Origin: a virus
Reading direction: 5' to 3' (one strand)
Length of the DNA stretch: 45,069 nt
Virus record (IMG/VR): IMGVR_UViG_3300045995_000467
Coordinates: 1 to 45,069 of that record
The notes beneath the pieces are model-generated. The model made no database searches and was not told the origin of the DNA. It saw nothing but the letters and a program-made list of their open reading frames with translations. Below are positions 33,415 to 40,458 of the stretch, piece by piece. Each line of letters starts with the position of its first letter. The first letter of the stretch is position 1. The position numbers and the translations under genes were made by a program.

Positions 33415-33440
33415 TAAATTTCACTAAAAAATGGTGATTT

Positions 33441-33791
33441 ATGAACATTCATATTTCGTTCAATACGCCGGAATGGGCTATTGAATTAATCAAAAATCAG
33501 GAGAAAATGATGGCTACACTAGAAGAAAATACAAAAATAATTGCTGACATTGCTGCATCGGTTGTTTCCAATACTGATTTACTGGCAAGCCAGGAAGCAG
33601 TTATCGACAAGATTTTTGCGGAAGTAAACAAACTTGTTGAAGCCGCTGGAACTACAATACCTGGTCTCGAAGAATTACAAGCGGCTATCAAATCACAGTC
33701 AGATGTAATTGCCGCATCAATTGCAAAATCTACCGCAGTTGATGGTTTGATTCCTGATTTACCCGTTGTACCCGTAGTGCCTGCCGTATAA
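33441..33791 (+). CDS. Small coiled-coil protein, last gene of the rightward block
   Basis: 116 aa. LIKNQEKMMATLEENTKIIADIAASVV and EAVIDKIFAEVNKLVEAAG form amphipathic helices; the Pro/Val-rich tail ends PDLPVVPVVPAV. No family recognised. It lies between its own promoter and a pair of terminators, like an independently expressed accessory gene. Confidence 0.6.
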   Translation: MNIHISFNTPEWAIELIKNQEKMMATLEENTKIIADIAASVVSNTDLLASQEAVIDKIFAEVNKLVEAAGTTIPGLEELQAAIKSQSDVIAASIAKSTAVDGLIPDLPVVPVVPAV

Positions 33792-33803
33792 AATCCAGTT
33801 ACT

Positions 33804-33840
33804 TTTTAGCGTTTATCGGGGAAACCTGAAAACGCTAAAA
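33804..33840. terminator. Hairpin after the rightward block, possibly bidirectional
   Basis: TTTTAGCGTTT (33804-33814) pairs perfectly with AAACGCTAAAA (33830-33840), 15-base loop. It starts 12 bases after the stop at 33791. The T/A ends give weak tracts on both strands. Confidence 0.6.
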
Positions 33841-33892
33841 TTTATAACTTATTGATTTATTTAATTATTTTATTTAAGTGCATTAAAAAACA

Positions 33893-33938
33893 GGGTTAAA
33901 ACCGGTATTTTACCCCACTGATTTTTAGCCCTTTTTTT
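33893..33938 (+). terminator. Rho-independent terminator, end of rightward transcription
   Basis: GGGTTAAAA (33893-33901) pairs with TTTTAGCCC (33923-33931, one G-U) and is followed directly by T7. An inner competing stem uses TTTTACCC. The rest of 33841-34106 is AT-rich with no gene seen. Confidence 0.7.
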
Positions 33939-34106
33939 ATTAATAAAATCAATCTATTACAACGCTTAAAAACAGCAAAAACGCGCTACGCTGTTTTGAC
34001 AATATTTGAGCGCATAATCATCCGTCAGAATTGTTTAAATGCACCCAAATTACTATGTAACAAATTGATTTATAAAGTATTTTAGCTAATTCACTCGGGA
34101 TACTCT

Positions 34107-34424
34107 TCAATATCCAAAAGTTTTTGACTTTGGTGGTTCCCAATTGTAATTTTCTGCAAAACGTTCGGCGTTTCTAATTTCAAAAATTTGCATTTCATGA
34201 CCGTAACAATCATAAAGAAAGTCACCAACAAAAACCGGCTTTTTTTTAACATACGCGATGGGAAAGATATACAGTGATGGTTCGAGACTAAAACCCGGTT
34301 GCACATTTTCAGTTATAGTAAAAAGATTATTAGCCGCGCCAGTCAATTTAAAACACGGATCAGCATCACCGCACATCCTCAAAACTTTAGCCCAGGCTTC
34401 GTATAAATCCGCTTTAGTTTTCAT
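34107..34424 (-). CDS. Hypothetical 105-aa protein, paralogue of the 34754 gene
   Basis: FPIAYVKKKPVFVGDFLYDCYG followed by AERFAENYNWEPPKSKTF matches FPLAVVEGKPVFVGDKLYNVDG and PELFAKKHSWNPP of the gene two places upstream. The N-terminal helix (KADLYEAWAKVLRMC) also matches KAELHRKYADALELC. A small beta-rich protein family of unknown role in phage early regions. Last gene of the leftward block; its start overlaps the previous stop. Confidence 0.65.
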   Translation of the reverse strand: MKTKADLYEAWAKVLRMCGDADPCFKLTGAANNLFTITENVQPGFSLEPSLYIFPIAYVKKKPVFVGDFLYDCYGHEMQIFEIRNAERFAENYNWEPPKSKTFGY

Positions 34425-34606
34425 TTCATTTTCCTAATGGCTATTAAAATTTGCTTTGCTAACACAGTTTGACAGTCGTCACTTTTTTCGATAAGCGTCT
34501 CGATCATTTCACAGATTTTAGAGCGCTCACTGTTTTCACCACATGCCATGCTGTTTTTAGCGACTTGTGACATTAAGTCGATTCGTCGTGTTGTTGACAT
34601 TGTCAT
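34421..34606 (-). CDS. Hypothetical 61-aa helical protein
   Basis: ATGA overlaps at both ends. Helical and charged (ICEMIETLIEKSDDCQTVLAKQILIAIRK). A second in-frame ATG two codons later is an equally good start. No family recognised. Confidence 0.5.
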   Translation of the reverse strand: MTMSTTRRIDLMSQVAKNSMACGENSERSKICEMIETLIEKSDDCQTVLAKQILIAIRKMK

Positions 34607-34752
34607 TTTTTTTTCTTACAAGGTTTTTTGATTTTATGGTGAACAGTAAGCGCACCTAAAACAGTAATAATGCCATAATAATTTGTTAATTTTTTATGTT
34701 GATCAGTGTCTACACACCCAGTCGGCGGCATAATCCATACTTTTGTTTTCAT
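34603..34752 (-). CDS. Hypothetical 49-aa protein
   Basis: ATG one base after the previous stop; stop overlaps the following ATG. Sequence starts MKTKVWIMPPTGCVDTDQHK and ends KIKKPCKKKK. One mildly hydrophobic stretch (YYGIITVLGALTVHH). Real by coupling, function unknown. Confidence 0.45.
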   Translation of the reverse strand: MKTKVWIMPPTGCVDTDQHKKLTNYYGIITVLGALTVHHKIKKPCKKKK

Positions 34753-34753
34753 A

Positions 34754-35209
34754 TTATTTTCCGTCCAGCAAGTCAAAAATGTATTTTTTTACCCTATCCG
34801 AATCAGCCCTGTTTCTAAAGTAAAAATTAGTATTGTCTATAAACAGGACATATCCGCCAGGCTCGATTGATGGACATGGCACCTTAGTGCCATTCAACAT
34901 AAAAGTTTTAGGCTTGATTGGTGTTGGCGGGTTCCACGAATGTTTTTTTGCAAAAAGTTCTGGATCACTCATATTGCAAAGGATTTCCGCAAAAGTGCCA
35001 TCGACGTTATAAAGTTTATCGCCCACAAAAACGGGCTTGCCTTCCACGACGGCAAGTGGAAAAGTATAGTCATCTAAGTATTCGGTAAAAGTCGGAAGAA
35101 ACCCAACATAGTTACCGTCAAATTTAAACGACTGACAAACTGGCACGTTATGCTTTTCGCACAACTCCAAAGCGTCTGCGTATTTTCTATGTAATTCTGC
35201 TTTTTTCAT
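34754..35209 (-). CDS. Hypothetical 151-aa protein, paralogue of the 34107 gene
   Basis: I use ATG 35209 (gggggtt upstream) instead of farther in-frame starts lying in the neighbouring gene. N-terminal half is shared with the 105-aa paralogue (KPVFVGDKLYNVDG, SWNPP); the extra C-terminal part repeats the theme (KVPCPSIEPGGYVLFIDNTNFYFRN). Confidence 0.65.
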   Translation of the reverse strand: MKKAELHRKYADALELCEKHNVPVCQSFKFDGNYVGFLPTFTEYLDDYTFPLAVVEGKPVFVGDKLYNVDGTFAEILCNMSDPELFAKKHSWNPPTPIKPKTFMLNGTKVPCPSIEPGGYVLFIDNTNFYFRNRADSDRVKKYIFDLLDGK

Positions 35210-35210
35210 A

Positions 35211-35423
35211 TCAACCCCCAAAAATAGTATGCAGCGCTTGCAAGGGCGACAGCTCAATGTCAAAGAGTGCCATGACGATAATGACGGCGGACAGCAGCAA
35301 TACCAATGTGGCACCCACAATACGGTCAACGTTTAGATCAGTTAATAGCGTAGTCAGTTCTATCAGCAAATCCCGTGCATGTTCGATGCTGATCAGGCGT
35401 TGTTTGTGTTTATACGTTGTCAT
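35211..35423 (-). CDS. Single-span membrane protein (70 aa)
   Basis: Start ATG 35423 overlaps the previous gene by 14 bases. Soluble helix (SIEHARDLLIELTTLLTDL) then membrane helix (VGATLVLLLSAVIIVMALFD). No family recognised. Confidence 0.55.
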   Translation of the reverse strand: MTTYKHKQRLISIEHARDLLIELTTLLTDLNVDRIVGATLVLLLSAVIIVMALFDIELSPLQALHTIFGG

Positions 35424-35757
35424 TTTGTTGTCCCGGATATTCCCGTTTAGCAAGCGCCCAGGCTTGTGAGCGTATGGCATTATTGATGAGGGTATTGATA
35501 GGGTCGTGCCGGTTTTCCCATTTACCATACAATGTGCTTCCGACAATAGCCCGCAGCAGCTCGTAGTCCTCGTCATTGAGCAATTCAGCCGATAGATGAT
35601 TGATAAACGCCACCGAGGCTATATCAACGTCGCTTTTTATTTCTTTTTCGATTTTGTCAGTAAGACACGCTTGTTTTTGTTCCAAGGCTTCTTCAAGAGT
35701 CGTTTCTGGTTCTTGTGCATTGTCGTAGTCCAGTTGATTTTTAAACATTTTTATCAC
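35410..35757 (-). CDS. Hypothetical 115-aa protein whose 5' end is duplicated upstream
   Basis: The first 23 codons (starting MIKMFKNQLDYDNAQEPETT) are the same as those now fused to the Hsp90-like ATPase gene, apart from one codon. The remainder (KIEKEIKSDVDIASVAFINH, AIRSQAWALAKREYPG) is helical. It is preceded by a promoter and leader very like those at 1110-1158. It appears to be the original gene into which the ATPase unit was inserted; it was kept intact because the repeat restores its start. Confidence 0.6.
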   Translation of the reverse strand: MIKMFKNQLDYDNAQEPETTLEEALEQKQACLTDKIEKEIKSDVDIASVAFINHLSAELLNDEDYELLRAIVGSTLYGKWENRHDPINTLINNAIRSQAWALAKREYPGQQNDNV

Positions 35758-35759
35758 CC
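35689..35759. repeat. 71-bp direct repeat, copy A
   Basis: Identical to 37421-37491 except one base (aagag versus aaaag). Covers the ribosome site and first 23 codons of the 115-aa gene. Confidence 0.9.
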
Positions 35760-35796
35760 CTAAAAATTATTGTTATTGGCCGAATGGCTAACTTGT

Positions 35797-35824
35797 AATA
35801 TACTCTTTTTTAATTAAACGTAAA
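35797..35824 (-). promoter_or_regulatory. Sigma70-like promoter with leader hairpin (copy 3)
   Basis: On the - strand: TTTACG (35824-35819), 16-bp spacer, TATATT (35802-35797). About 55 bases around it are nearly identical to the + strand promoter at 1110-1137. The leader again starts with a GCC-ATTC-GGC hairpin (35778-35788), then an A/T leader and aggggtg before ATG 35757. Confidence 0.65.
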
Positions 35825-35875
35825 GTTATTTATTATTTATTTTATTTATATCGTCATTTTTGTTAAAATCACGCG

Positions 35876-37489
35876 CTAAAGTTTCAAACGCTTAACTAAT
35901 TGTTCGACAATCCGATGTGCTTCACCTCTATCTCGGCAAATTTCATGGATGTGACCAAAAATTTCAACATACTCTTGAGCTACAATTTTTGTAGGTGTAA
36001 TGCCGTTGAAGCTTTTTTTCACAAGTTCCATTCTAGTGGAAAGGTCATCAACATCAACTAACAAATATTTTCTATCTTGTTCGGTAAGTAAGTCTGACTG
36101 GATAGCTTTTGTTGCTAATACAATAAGATTTTGACAGTTTTCAATGGCTAGCTTTCTGGATGTAAATGACAAGTTTTCATCGCAAGCAAATTCCAATTCA
36201 GCGCTACATTTCGCTAAATAATCTCTTGCAATTTTGACTCTGTTTCGAGCGGAAGATTTGTCACGACATTTCTTTGATATCTTGCTAGCATTTACTGACA
36301 CCTGCCCTAAAAGGTTCTGGTAATGAACGCTGTATTCGAAATCATCACGTCGCCCATTCGGAACTATTTTGTCTGAAAGAACATGGACCTCTGCGACGGT
36401 CCATGAATTGAAACGAGATTCTGGGAATATATCAGCTACCAGCTCAGCGGAACCAACCTGAATATTCCCAGAACGGATTCTGACGCCTGAAAGACCAAAC
36501 TTTTTTGTTATTGATCCATGGTATGAGTGGTTAAGAATCCAACCAATAGCATCTTGAGTGCCATCTTGGCCAATTACTTCAAAAAACTCTACATCTGTAA
36601 AGTGATCCTTTAGTTTCTCAGAAACAAAAAATTCCGTTTGATGTGGTCGATATATTTGTCCTCTACCGTCATTAATTGTGACGTTATATGTTTTAGCTTT
36701 TCCGTATTGAGCCAACCTAGTTTGAATTTTATGGCCTAATTCAAATTCGGGGTGAAATGGAACAGAGCCTACTTGAGCTAAGTAAGATCTCACCTCATCT
36801 TCATTAAGTAACAAGTCATTTTTTAGTCGTCCTACTTTAACTAATTCCACCTCGAAAAAATGCGGCAAGGAGTTATCAGCTTGAATAATCTTAATTGTGG
36901 CTATTTCTTTGATTATATCTACAAGGCTACCTTTGAAGTCTGGGTTCCTTATGGTCTCTTTAAGTTTTCGACCATTCCAACTTAACTCATAAATATTGGC
37001 ATCACCTGCCGCCCTTGAGCGGAATATAAGTTCTTGGCAGTATCCAAGGCCAGAGAGGCGGCCAACACCACGAAATCCACGCTGTCCTTTTCCTCGCTTC
37101 TGACTTCCTCCGATAGCCGTAAGGATATGTGAGAATTCCTTGTTGGAGACTCCTATCCCGTTATCACGAATTCGAATTGATCGACTTGTCTGGTCAAGTT
37201 CAATAGATATGCTGGGGGAATGCTCTTCATATAGATTATTTCTTTCGGCTTCATCAATTGAATCAACTGCGTTCTGCATATACTCGCGATATATACATAA
37301 TGGATCAACATACATAGCCCCAGTTAGTAGATCTAGAATATCTTTCCCAATTACAATATCTCCCTCAATCGCACTTGGCTTGTAAATGTTTTGTGCTATA
37401 GGTATTTGTGGATAATTCATTTCTTCAAAAGTCGTTTCTGGTTCTTGTGCATTGTCGTAGTCCAGTTGATTTTTAAACATTTTTATCAC
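35876..37489 (-). CDS. Hsp90-like (GHKL) ATPase, likely cargo gene
   Basis: 537 aa. The Bergerat fold is clear: REYMQNAVDSIDEAE (Asn73 for Mg-ATP), IRIRDNGIGVS (Asp109, DNG-x-G) and the glycine lid GQRGFRGVGRLSGLG (about 135-149). The middle domain resembles HtpG/MORC-like proteins, but the C-terminus is unrecognised and far shorter than HtpG. Residues 1-23 come from the neighbouring gene; the ATPase's own ATG is codon 24, exactly at the repeat edge. Stand-alone ATPases like this occur in defence loci, so a role in defence against other phages or in counter-defence is plausible but unproven. Confidence 0.8.
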   Translation of the reverse strand: MIKMFKNQLDYDNAQEPETTFEEMNYPQIPIAQNIYKPSAIEGDIVIGKDILDLLTGAMYVDPLCIYREYMQNAVDSIDEAERNNLYEEHSPSISIELDQTSRSIRIRDNGIGVSNKEFSHILTAIGGSQKRGKGQRGFRGVGRLSGLGYCQELIFRSRAAGDANIYELSWNGRKLKETIRNPDFKGSLVDIIKEIATIKIIQADNSLPHFFEVELVKVGRLKNDLLLNEDEVRSYLAQVGSVPFHPEFELGHKIQTRLAQYGKAKTYNVTINDGRGQIYRPHQTEFFVSEKLKDHFTDVEFFEVIGQDGTQDAIGWILNHSYHGSITKKFGLSGVRIRSGNIQVGSAELVADIFPESRFNSWTVAEVHVLSDKIVPNGRRDDFEYSVHYQNLLGQVSVNASKISKKCRDKSSARNRVKIARDYLAKCSAELEFACDENLSFTSRKLAIENCQNLIVLATKAIQSDLLTEQDRKYLLVDVDDLSTRMELVKKSFNGITPTKIVAQEYVEIFGHIHEICRDRGEAHRIVEQLVKRLKL

Positions 37490-37491
37490 CC
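37421..37491. repeat. 71-bp direct repeat, copy B
   Basis: See 35689-35759. The inner end abuts the ATG (37420) of the original ATPase frame and keeps it in frame, so the two copies bracket a 1,661-bp unit of ATPase gene plus promoter. Confidence 0.9.
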
Positions 37492-37766
37492 GCTTTTTTT
37501 TCTTCCAAATCTAATATAGCGTCACGCCGCATAAAAAATTCATCAAGATAATCATCAAGATAATCATCAAGATAATCATCAATTAATAAGGCGCGTTTTT
37601 TTTTAGGTATTTTTTGCGCCTTTAAGTGTTTATCCAGTTCTTTTGTAAAAACGGCATCACTTATCATTTGCGCCTTTAAGTGTTTATCCAGTTCTTTTGT
37701 AAAAACGGCATCACTTATCATTGTGGCATCAATTGTTAGATATTCGGTTAATGTTAGTTTTGTCAT
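37473..37766 (-). CDS. Repeat-containing acidic/basic protein (97 aa)
   Basis: Start ATG 37766 overlaps the previous stop. Contains MISDAVFTKELDKHLKAQ twice in tandem and then DDYL three times, followed by EFFMRRDAILDLEEKK. Both repeats are exact or nearly exact in DNA, so its length can vary by slippage. Function unknown. Confidence 0.55.
   Translation of the reverse strand: MTKLTLTEYLTIDATMISDAVFTKELDKHLKAQMISDAVFTKELDKHLKAQKIPKKKRALLIDDYLDDYLDDYLDEFFMRRDAILDLEEKKAGDKNV
37541..37586. repeat. 12-bp tandem repeat (catcaagataat)
   Basis: Nearly four units of catcaagataat, coding for DDYL units in the - strand gene. A multiple of three, so copy changes keep the frame. Confidence 0.85.
37613..37720. 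repeat. 54-bp tandem duplication
   Basis: 37613-37666 and 37667-37720 are identical copies; 18 codons each, in frame. A very recent duplication. Confidence 0.9.
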
Positions 37767-37984
37767 GACTCGCTCCAATCCAGCCAAACCCCGTCCAGCA
37801 TTGGCCTTCTAATCCCCTGCTTAAAATAATATTCATTCGCCAAAATACCCAACACAAAGCCGCCAGCGCACTGCGCACCGGCTACCCAAGCGGCTAGTTC
37901 GTCTATCGATTTATTGTGCAGTGAGTTTGTTCTAGCGTGGTTTAAATCGTCCAATAATTCGTGATAACGCGCATTGAGTTTCAT
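37763..37984 (-). CDS. Hypothetical 73-aa protein
   Basis: ATG 37984 with gggtg upstream and ATGA overlap. KLNARYHELLDDLNHARTNSLHNKSIDELAAWVAGAQCAGGFVLGI: helical, one mildly hydrophobic Ala/Gly segment. No family recognised. Confidence 0.55.
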   Translation of the reverse strand: MKLNARYHELLDDLNHARTNSLHNKSIDELAAWVAGAQCAGGFVLGILANEYYFKQGIRRPMLDGVWLDWSES

Positions 37985-38256
37985 TTTTTCACCCACTCGT
38001 TAAATTCATCAGTTTCTTCGTTATATTTTTTTTCCCATTCGACAGTAAATACAATATCACCGATGCTTGTCATCCAACCGATGGGACGTTCCCGTATTTC
38101 CAGCTTTGCATAATCATCGATATAGCCGGGGCTATCCCAGTCGTCGGGTAACAAATTTTCGCATTTTTGAATGGCTTCTTCTTTATTTAAGTATAGGGCC
38201 ATAGGCCAATACATTTCGTCATCAGACGCATCGATCACTTCGTATATTTTTTTCAT
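37981..38256 (-). CDS. Hypothetical 91-aa protein
   Basis: MKKIYEVIDASDDEMYWPMAL and DDYAKLEIRERPIGW with VEWEKKYNEETDEFNEW: acidic, of the small phage early-protein type with a YEV-x-D-x-x-D start. ATGA overlaps both sides. Function unknown. Confidence 0.6.
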   Translation of the reverse strand: MKKIYEVIDASDDEMYWPMALYLNKEEAIQKCENLLPDDWDSPGYIDDYAKLEIRERPIGWMTSIGDIVFTVEWEKKYNEETDEFNEWVKK

Positions 38257-38315
38257 TTTATTGCCTTCTTTTCATAATATTCTAGCCATTCTTCATTTTT
38301 ATAGATTTTATTCAT
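38253..38315 (-). CDS. Possible 20-aa peptide
   Basis: MNKIYKNEEWLEYYEKKAIK with gggtg ribosome site and ATGA overlap to the next gene. Possibly only a leader peptide coupling translation. Confidence 0.3.
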   Translation of the reverse strand: MNKIYKNEEWLEYYEKKAIK

Positions 38316-38319
38316 TTTA

Positions 38320-38517
38320 TCACCCATTCCATATTGGATTATTGAAAATCCCCTCAAAATTTACCAGCGAACAGACACCAAATTGTCTAGCATGGTGTAT
38401 CAGCCCCATGATATGTGTCTTAGTTTCGTTGAGCGACCCGACTTTTTGGCCTCGTATGTTGATATAATAAAATATTAAAATATCGTCAATGCAGTTGCAA
38501 TCTGTACATTTTTTCAT
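38320..38517 (-). CDS. Hypothetical Cys-containing 65-aa protein
   Basis: ATG 38517 overlaps the Rha-P63C stop (ATGA). MKKCTDCNCIDDILIFYY has a C-x2-C-x-C cluster, but only one cysteine follows (GVCSLVN), so a zinc site is uncertain. Function unknown. Confidence 0.5.
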   Translation of the reverse strand: MKKCTDCNCIDDILIFYYINIRGQKVGSLNETKTHIMGLIHHARQFGVCSLVNFEGIFNNPIWNG

Positions 38518-39245
38518 AAAAATACGCTCAGTTGCAAAGGTGCGCCACAAAACATGGTTGCACATCTTGATTCAAAATCTTTTCTGCCTTGAGATATTCT
38601 GGCAAGCATAGTCACCGCTTCGATTTGCCGTGCCAATCTTAAGCGCCCGCCTTCATTGTTAAACCAAGTATGCTTTTTTTCCTCCTTTTGATTTTCGTCT
38701 ATTTCGTTCAAAAGCTCTTTTGGTAATATAATTTCATATATCCATTTTCGCGTTATCGTTCCGCAATAACTGGGGCGATAACGTGGGTCAGTTATTTTTT
38801 GACCGTATAGCGCGGTTAATGCGTCATAAAACTCTGTAGGATATAATTTTACCCATTCTTGAGGAGCATCCAGTAATAAGTCTTTTCGGATGGCATCAAG
38901 GTAAATATTGGGTCGTGCTATTTTTGCCAGTTCTTCACGTAGCCTGAAAAATTCTTTTTCAACGCGGCTTTTTAAGTCAATGCTTTCTGTAGTGTTTTTT
39001 ACCAGCATGATCAATAGCATAAATTGACGTTCGTTTAGTAAAAAACTTTCATCAGGTCTTCCGCCTTTCGTGCCTTGTAGGGGTTTAGTTTTTTCCAGTA
39101 CGTAAACCCCCCTTTCTTCAAACATTGATTTATTATTAATAATTACACGCTTTAAATCAAAATGCGTGTTATATCCGAATGCTTTCCACATATCACGAGT
39201 TTTAATTCGCGGCTCTTTATCTTTTAAAAATACTAATTCGTTCAT
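38514..39245 (-). CDS. Rha-type regulator with P63C domain
   Basis: 243 aa. N-terminal DNA-binding part FGYNTHFDLKRVIINNK and GGRPDESFLLNERQFMLLIMLVKNTTESIDLKSRVEKEFF is of the pRha/antirepressor kind. C-terminal EWVKLYPTEFYDALTALYGQ and YCGTITRKWIYEIILPKELLNEI form P63C. These are phage-encoded regulators often derepressed in lytic growth. It has its own promoter at 39278-39305 and heads a run of overlapping small genes. Confidence 0.8.
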   Translation of the reverse strand: MNELVFLKDKEPRIKTRDMWKAFGYNTHFDLKRVIINNKSMFEERGVYVLEKTKPLQGTKGGRPDESFLLNERQFMLLIMLVKNTTESIDLKSRVEKEFFRLREELAKIARPNIYLDAIRKDLLLDAPQEWVKLYPTEFYDALTALYGQKITDPRYRPSYCGTITRKWIYEIILPKELLNEIDENQKEEKKHTWFNNEGGRLRLARQIEAVTMLARISQGRKDFESRCATMFCGAPLQLSVFL

Positions 39246-39277
39246 TATTTAACACCAGTTAGTTTTTACCAGATTTA

Positions 39278-39305
39278 AGTATAACGTGCTTTTTACTAAA
39301 ATCAA
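39278..39305 (-). promoter_or_regulatory. Sigma70-like promoter for Rha-P63C block
   Basis: On the - strand TTGATT (39305-39300), 16-bp spacer, TATACT (39283-39278). The predicted start is about 25 bases before the Rha-P63C ATG. Confidence 0.55.
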
Positions 39306-39319
39306 TAAAAACTTTATTC

Positions 39320-39493
39320 TTATTGTTTATTATCTATTTTATGTGAGTCAAGGGCGGTTATTATTTTATTTAAAGCAATTCTGTACGCAGAATTCCAAAC
39401 TCTAAAAACCCCACGATACAAGATGTTTATATCTTCCTGTCTGTAATAATTTAATGCTTTTTGGCATAGTAAAATACCTGTCTCGATACTCAT
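39320..39493 (-). CDS. Possible 57-aa protein
   Basis: MSIETGILLCQKALNYYRQE and RVWNSAYRIALNKIITALD look protein-like and a gggtg site precedes the ATG. It overlaps, in another frame, the 60-aa frame at 39402-39584; only one may be real, or the two are one frameshifted gene. Confidence 0.4.
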   Translation of the reverse strand: MSIETGILLCQKALNYYRQEDINILYRGVFRVWNSAYRIALNKIITALDSHKIDNKQ

Positions 39494-39584
39494 CACCCAG
39501 CATAAATAATAAACTTTTTACGCAAACCCTGTTTTGAAATCTTCCCCACTCATAAAAATCCCTTTTGTTTTTAAGCATGCTCAT
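39402..39584 (-). CDS. Possible 60-aa protein downstream of Rha-like gene
   Basis: ATG overlaps the previous stop (TAATGA). The N-terminal half KRDFYEWGRFQNRVCVKSLLFMLGDEYRDRYF appears coded, the end less so. See the conflicting frame at 39320-39493. Confidence 0.35.
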   Translation of the reverse strand: MSMLKNKRDFYEWGRFQNRVCVKSLLFMLGDEYRDRYFTMPKSIKLLQTGRYKHLVSWGF

Positions 39585-39748
39585 TATTTCTGCAACGGCT
39601 TGGTTTTTCCACGACTGTTAACAAAATCTGATAGCTGAAAATTCAGCCGTGAGAATTGTTCATCACAACCGAGTTTTTCAATGGATTGCAAAATATTTTT
39701 ATGTGCTTTTCCAAAATGTTTAACAATAATTAAAGAGGTTGTTATCAT
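39584..39748 (-). CDS. Short Rha-like regulator (54 aa)
   Basis: VKHFGKAHKNILQSIEKLGCDEQFSRLNF and VNSRGKTKPLQ are the N-terminal half of phage Rha proteins (FGK-H-NVL-I ... C-EF-RLNF ... GK-P). The usual continuation (MTRDGF) is missing, so it is either a truncated remnant or a mini-regulator. Divergent from the VRR-NUC gene across 58 AT-rich bases. Confidence 0.65.
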   Translation of the reverse strand: MITTSLIIVKHFGKAHKNILQSIEKLGCDEQFSRLNFQLSDFVNSRGKTKPLQK

Positions 39749-39806
39749 TTCTTTCGTGTTTATGTGTTTTTTGATAGAATATAAATTTTAAATAATAATC
39801 AATATC

Positions 39807-40280
39807 ATGGCACTTTCCAGATCACCACGAAAGACAGTTCGGGAAAATATAGCAAATAACCAGGCTCAAATTTCGGCCATGTGCAAACTGGCCGGTAAAC
39901 CTGCCCCGGTTTTTTCCGAGATACTAAAGCCCGTAAAGCCTCGCGCACCGGCAAAGCCTAGTATTTATCCAACCGAAGCGCAGTTTTTAAAGACCGCTTT
40001 GAAATACCTACGGCTGCATCCTAAAGTTGCCTGGGCGTGTAGGCAAAATAGCGGTACTTTCATGGACGGCGACCGTTTTATTTCTGCAAATTCGCAGAAA
40101 GGCATGAGTGATATTTTAGGCATGATGTTAGGAGGCCAGATTTTTGCAATTGAATGTAAGGCACATAACGGTCGATTGATGGATCACCAAGCCGATTTTT
40201 TAGACCGAATAGCGAAAGGCGGCGGCCTTTCAGGCATGGCTAAAACGCTTGAATGTATCGATAAAATCTTAGGGCTTTGA
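39807..40280 (+). CDS. VRR-NUC nuclease
   Basis: 157 aa. VAWACRQNSG, KGMSDILGMMLGGQIFAIECKAHNG and DHQADFLDRIAKGGG are the VRR-NUC (PD-(D/E)xK) motifs with Asp102, Glu116, Lys118 and Gln128. N-terminal 50 residues are a basic Pro-rich tail (KPVKPRAPAKP). Such phage enzymes resolve branched DNA (Holliday-junction type). It is the only + strand gene between 34 and 43.7 kb. AT-rich promoter region 39749-39806 (ttgatagaatataaat) without a clear consensus. Confidence 0.85.
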   Translation: MALSRSPRKTVRENIANNQAQISAMCKLAGKPAPVFSEILKPVKPRAPAKPSIYPTEAQFLKTALKYLRLHPKVAWACRQNSGTFMDGDRFISANSQKGMSDILGMMLGGQIFAIECKAHNGRLMDHQADFLDRIAKGGGLSGMAKTLECIDKILGL

Positions 40281-40313
40281 TAATCGCGCTGGATTAGTTT
40301 CATGATTTTAGCC

Positions 40314-40365
40314 AAAAAAAACCCCAACTACTCGGGACTAGCGAATAATTGAGGTCAGTTGGGGT
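40314..40365 (-). terminator. Strong Rho-independent terminator of the SSB/Erf operon
   Basis: Read on the - strand: ACCCCAACT (40365-40357) pairs with AGTTGGGGT (40329-40321), then T8 (40321-40314). It stops leftward transcripts from 43.6 kb before they run antisense into the VRR-NUC gene. Confidence 0.8.
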
Positions 40366-40458
40366 GGGTTAAACTGTATCAACTATCTAGCCATAGCTGA
40401 TTAATACCCGTATTTTACTATGTTTTAACTAATTCACAAGCCCAATTCTTTCACAATT

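Noticed and set aside
35210-35329. Longer start for the 151-aa paralogue
   Set aside because: The extension is a shadow of the membrane protein gene; gggggtt before ATG 35209 and similarity with the 105-aa paralogue fix the start.
37541-37586. Short regular repeats as a possible CRISPR array
   Set aside because: Units are 12 bp without spacers and lie in frame within a gene; the iterons at 787-1064 and the hexamer tracts also lack spacer structure.
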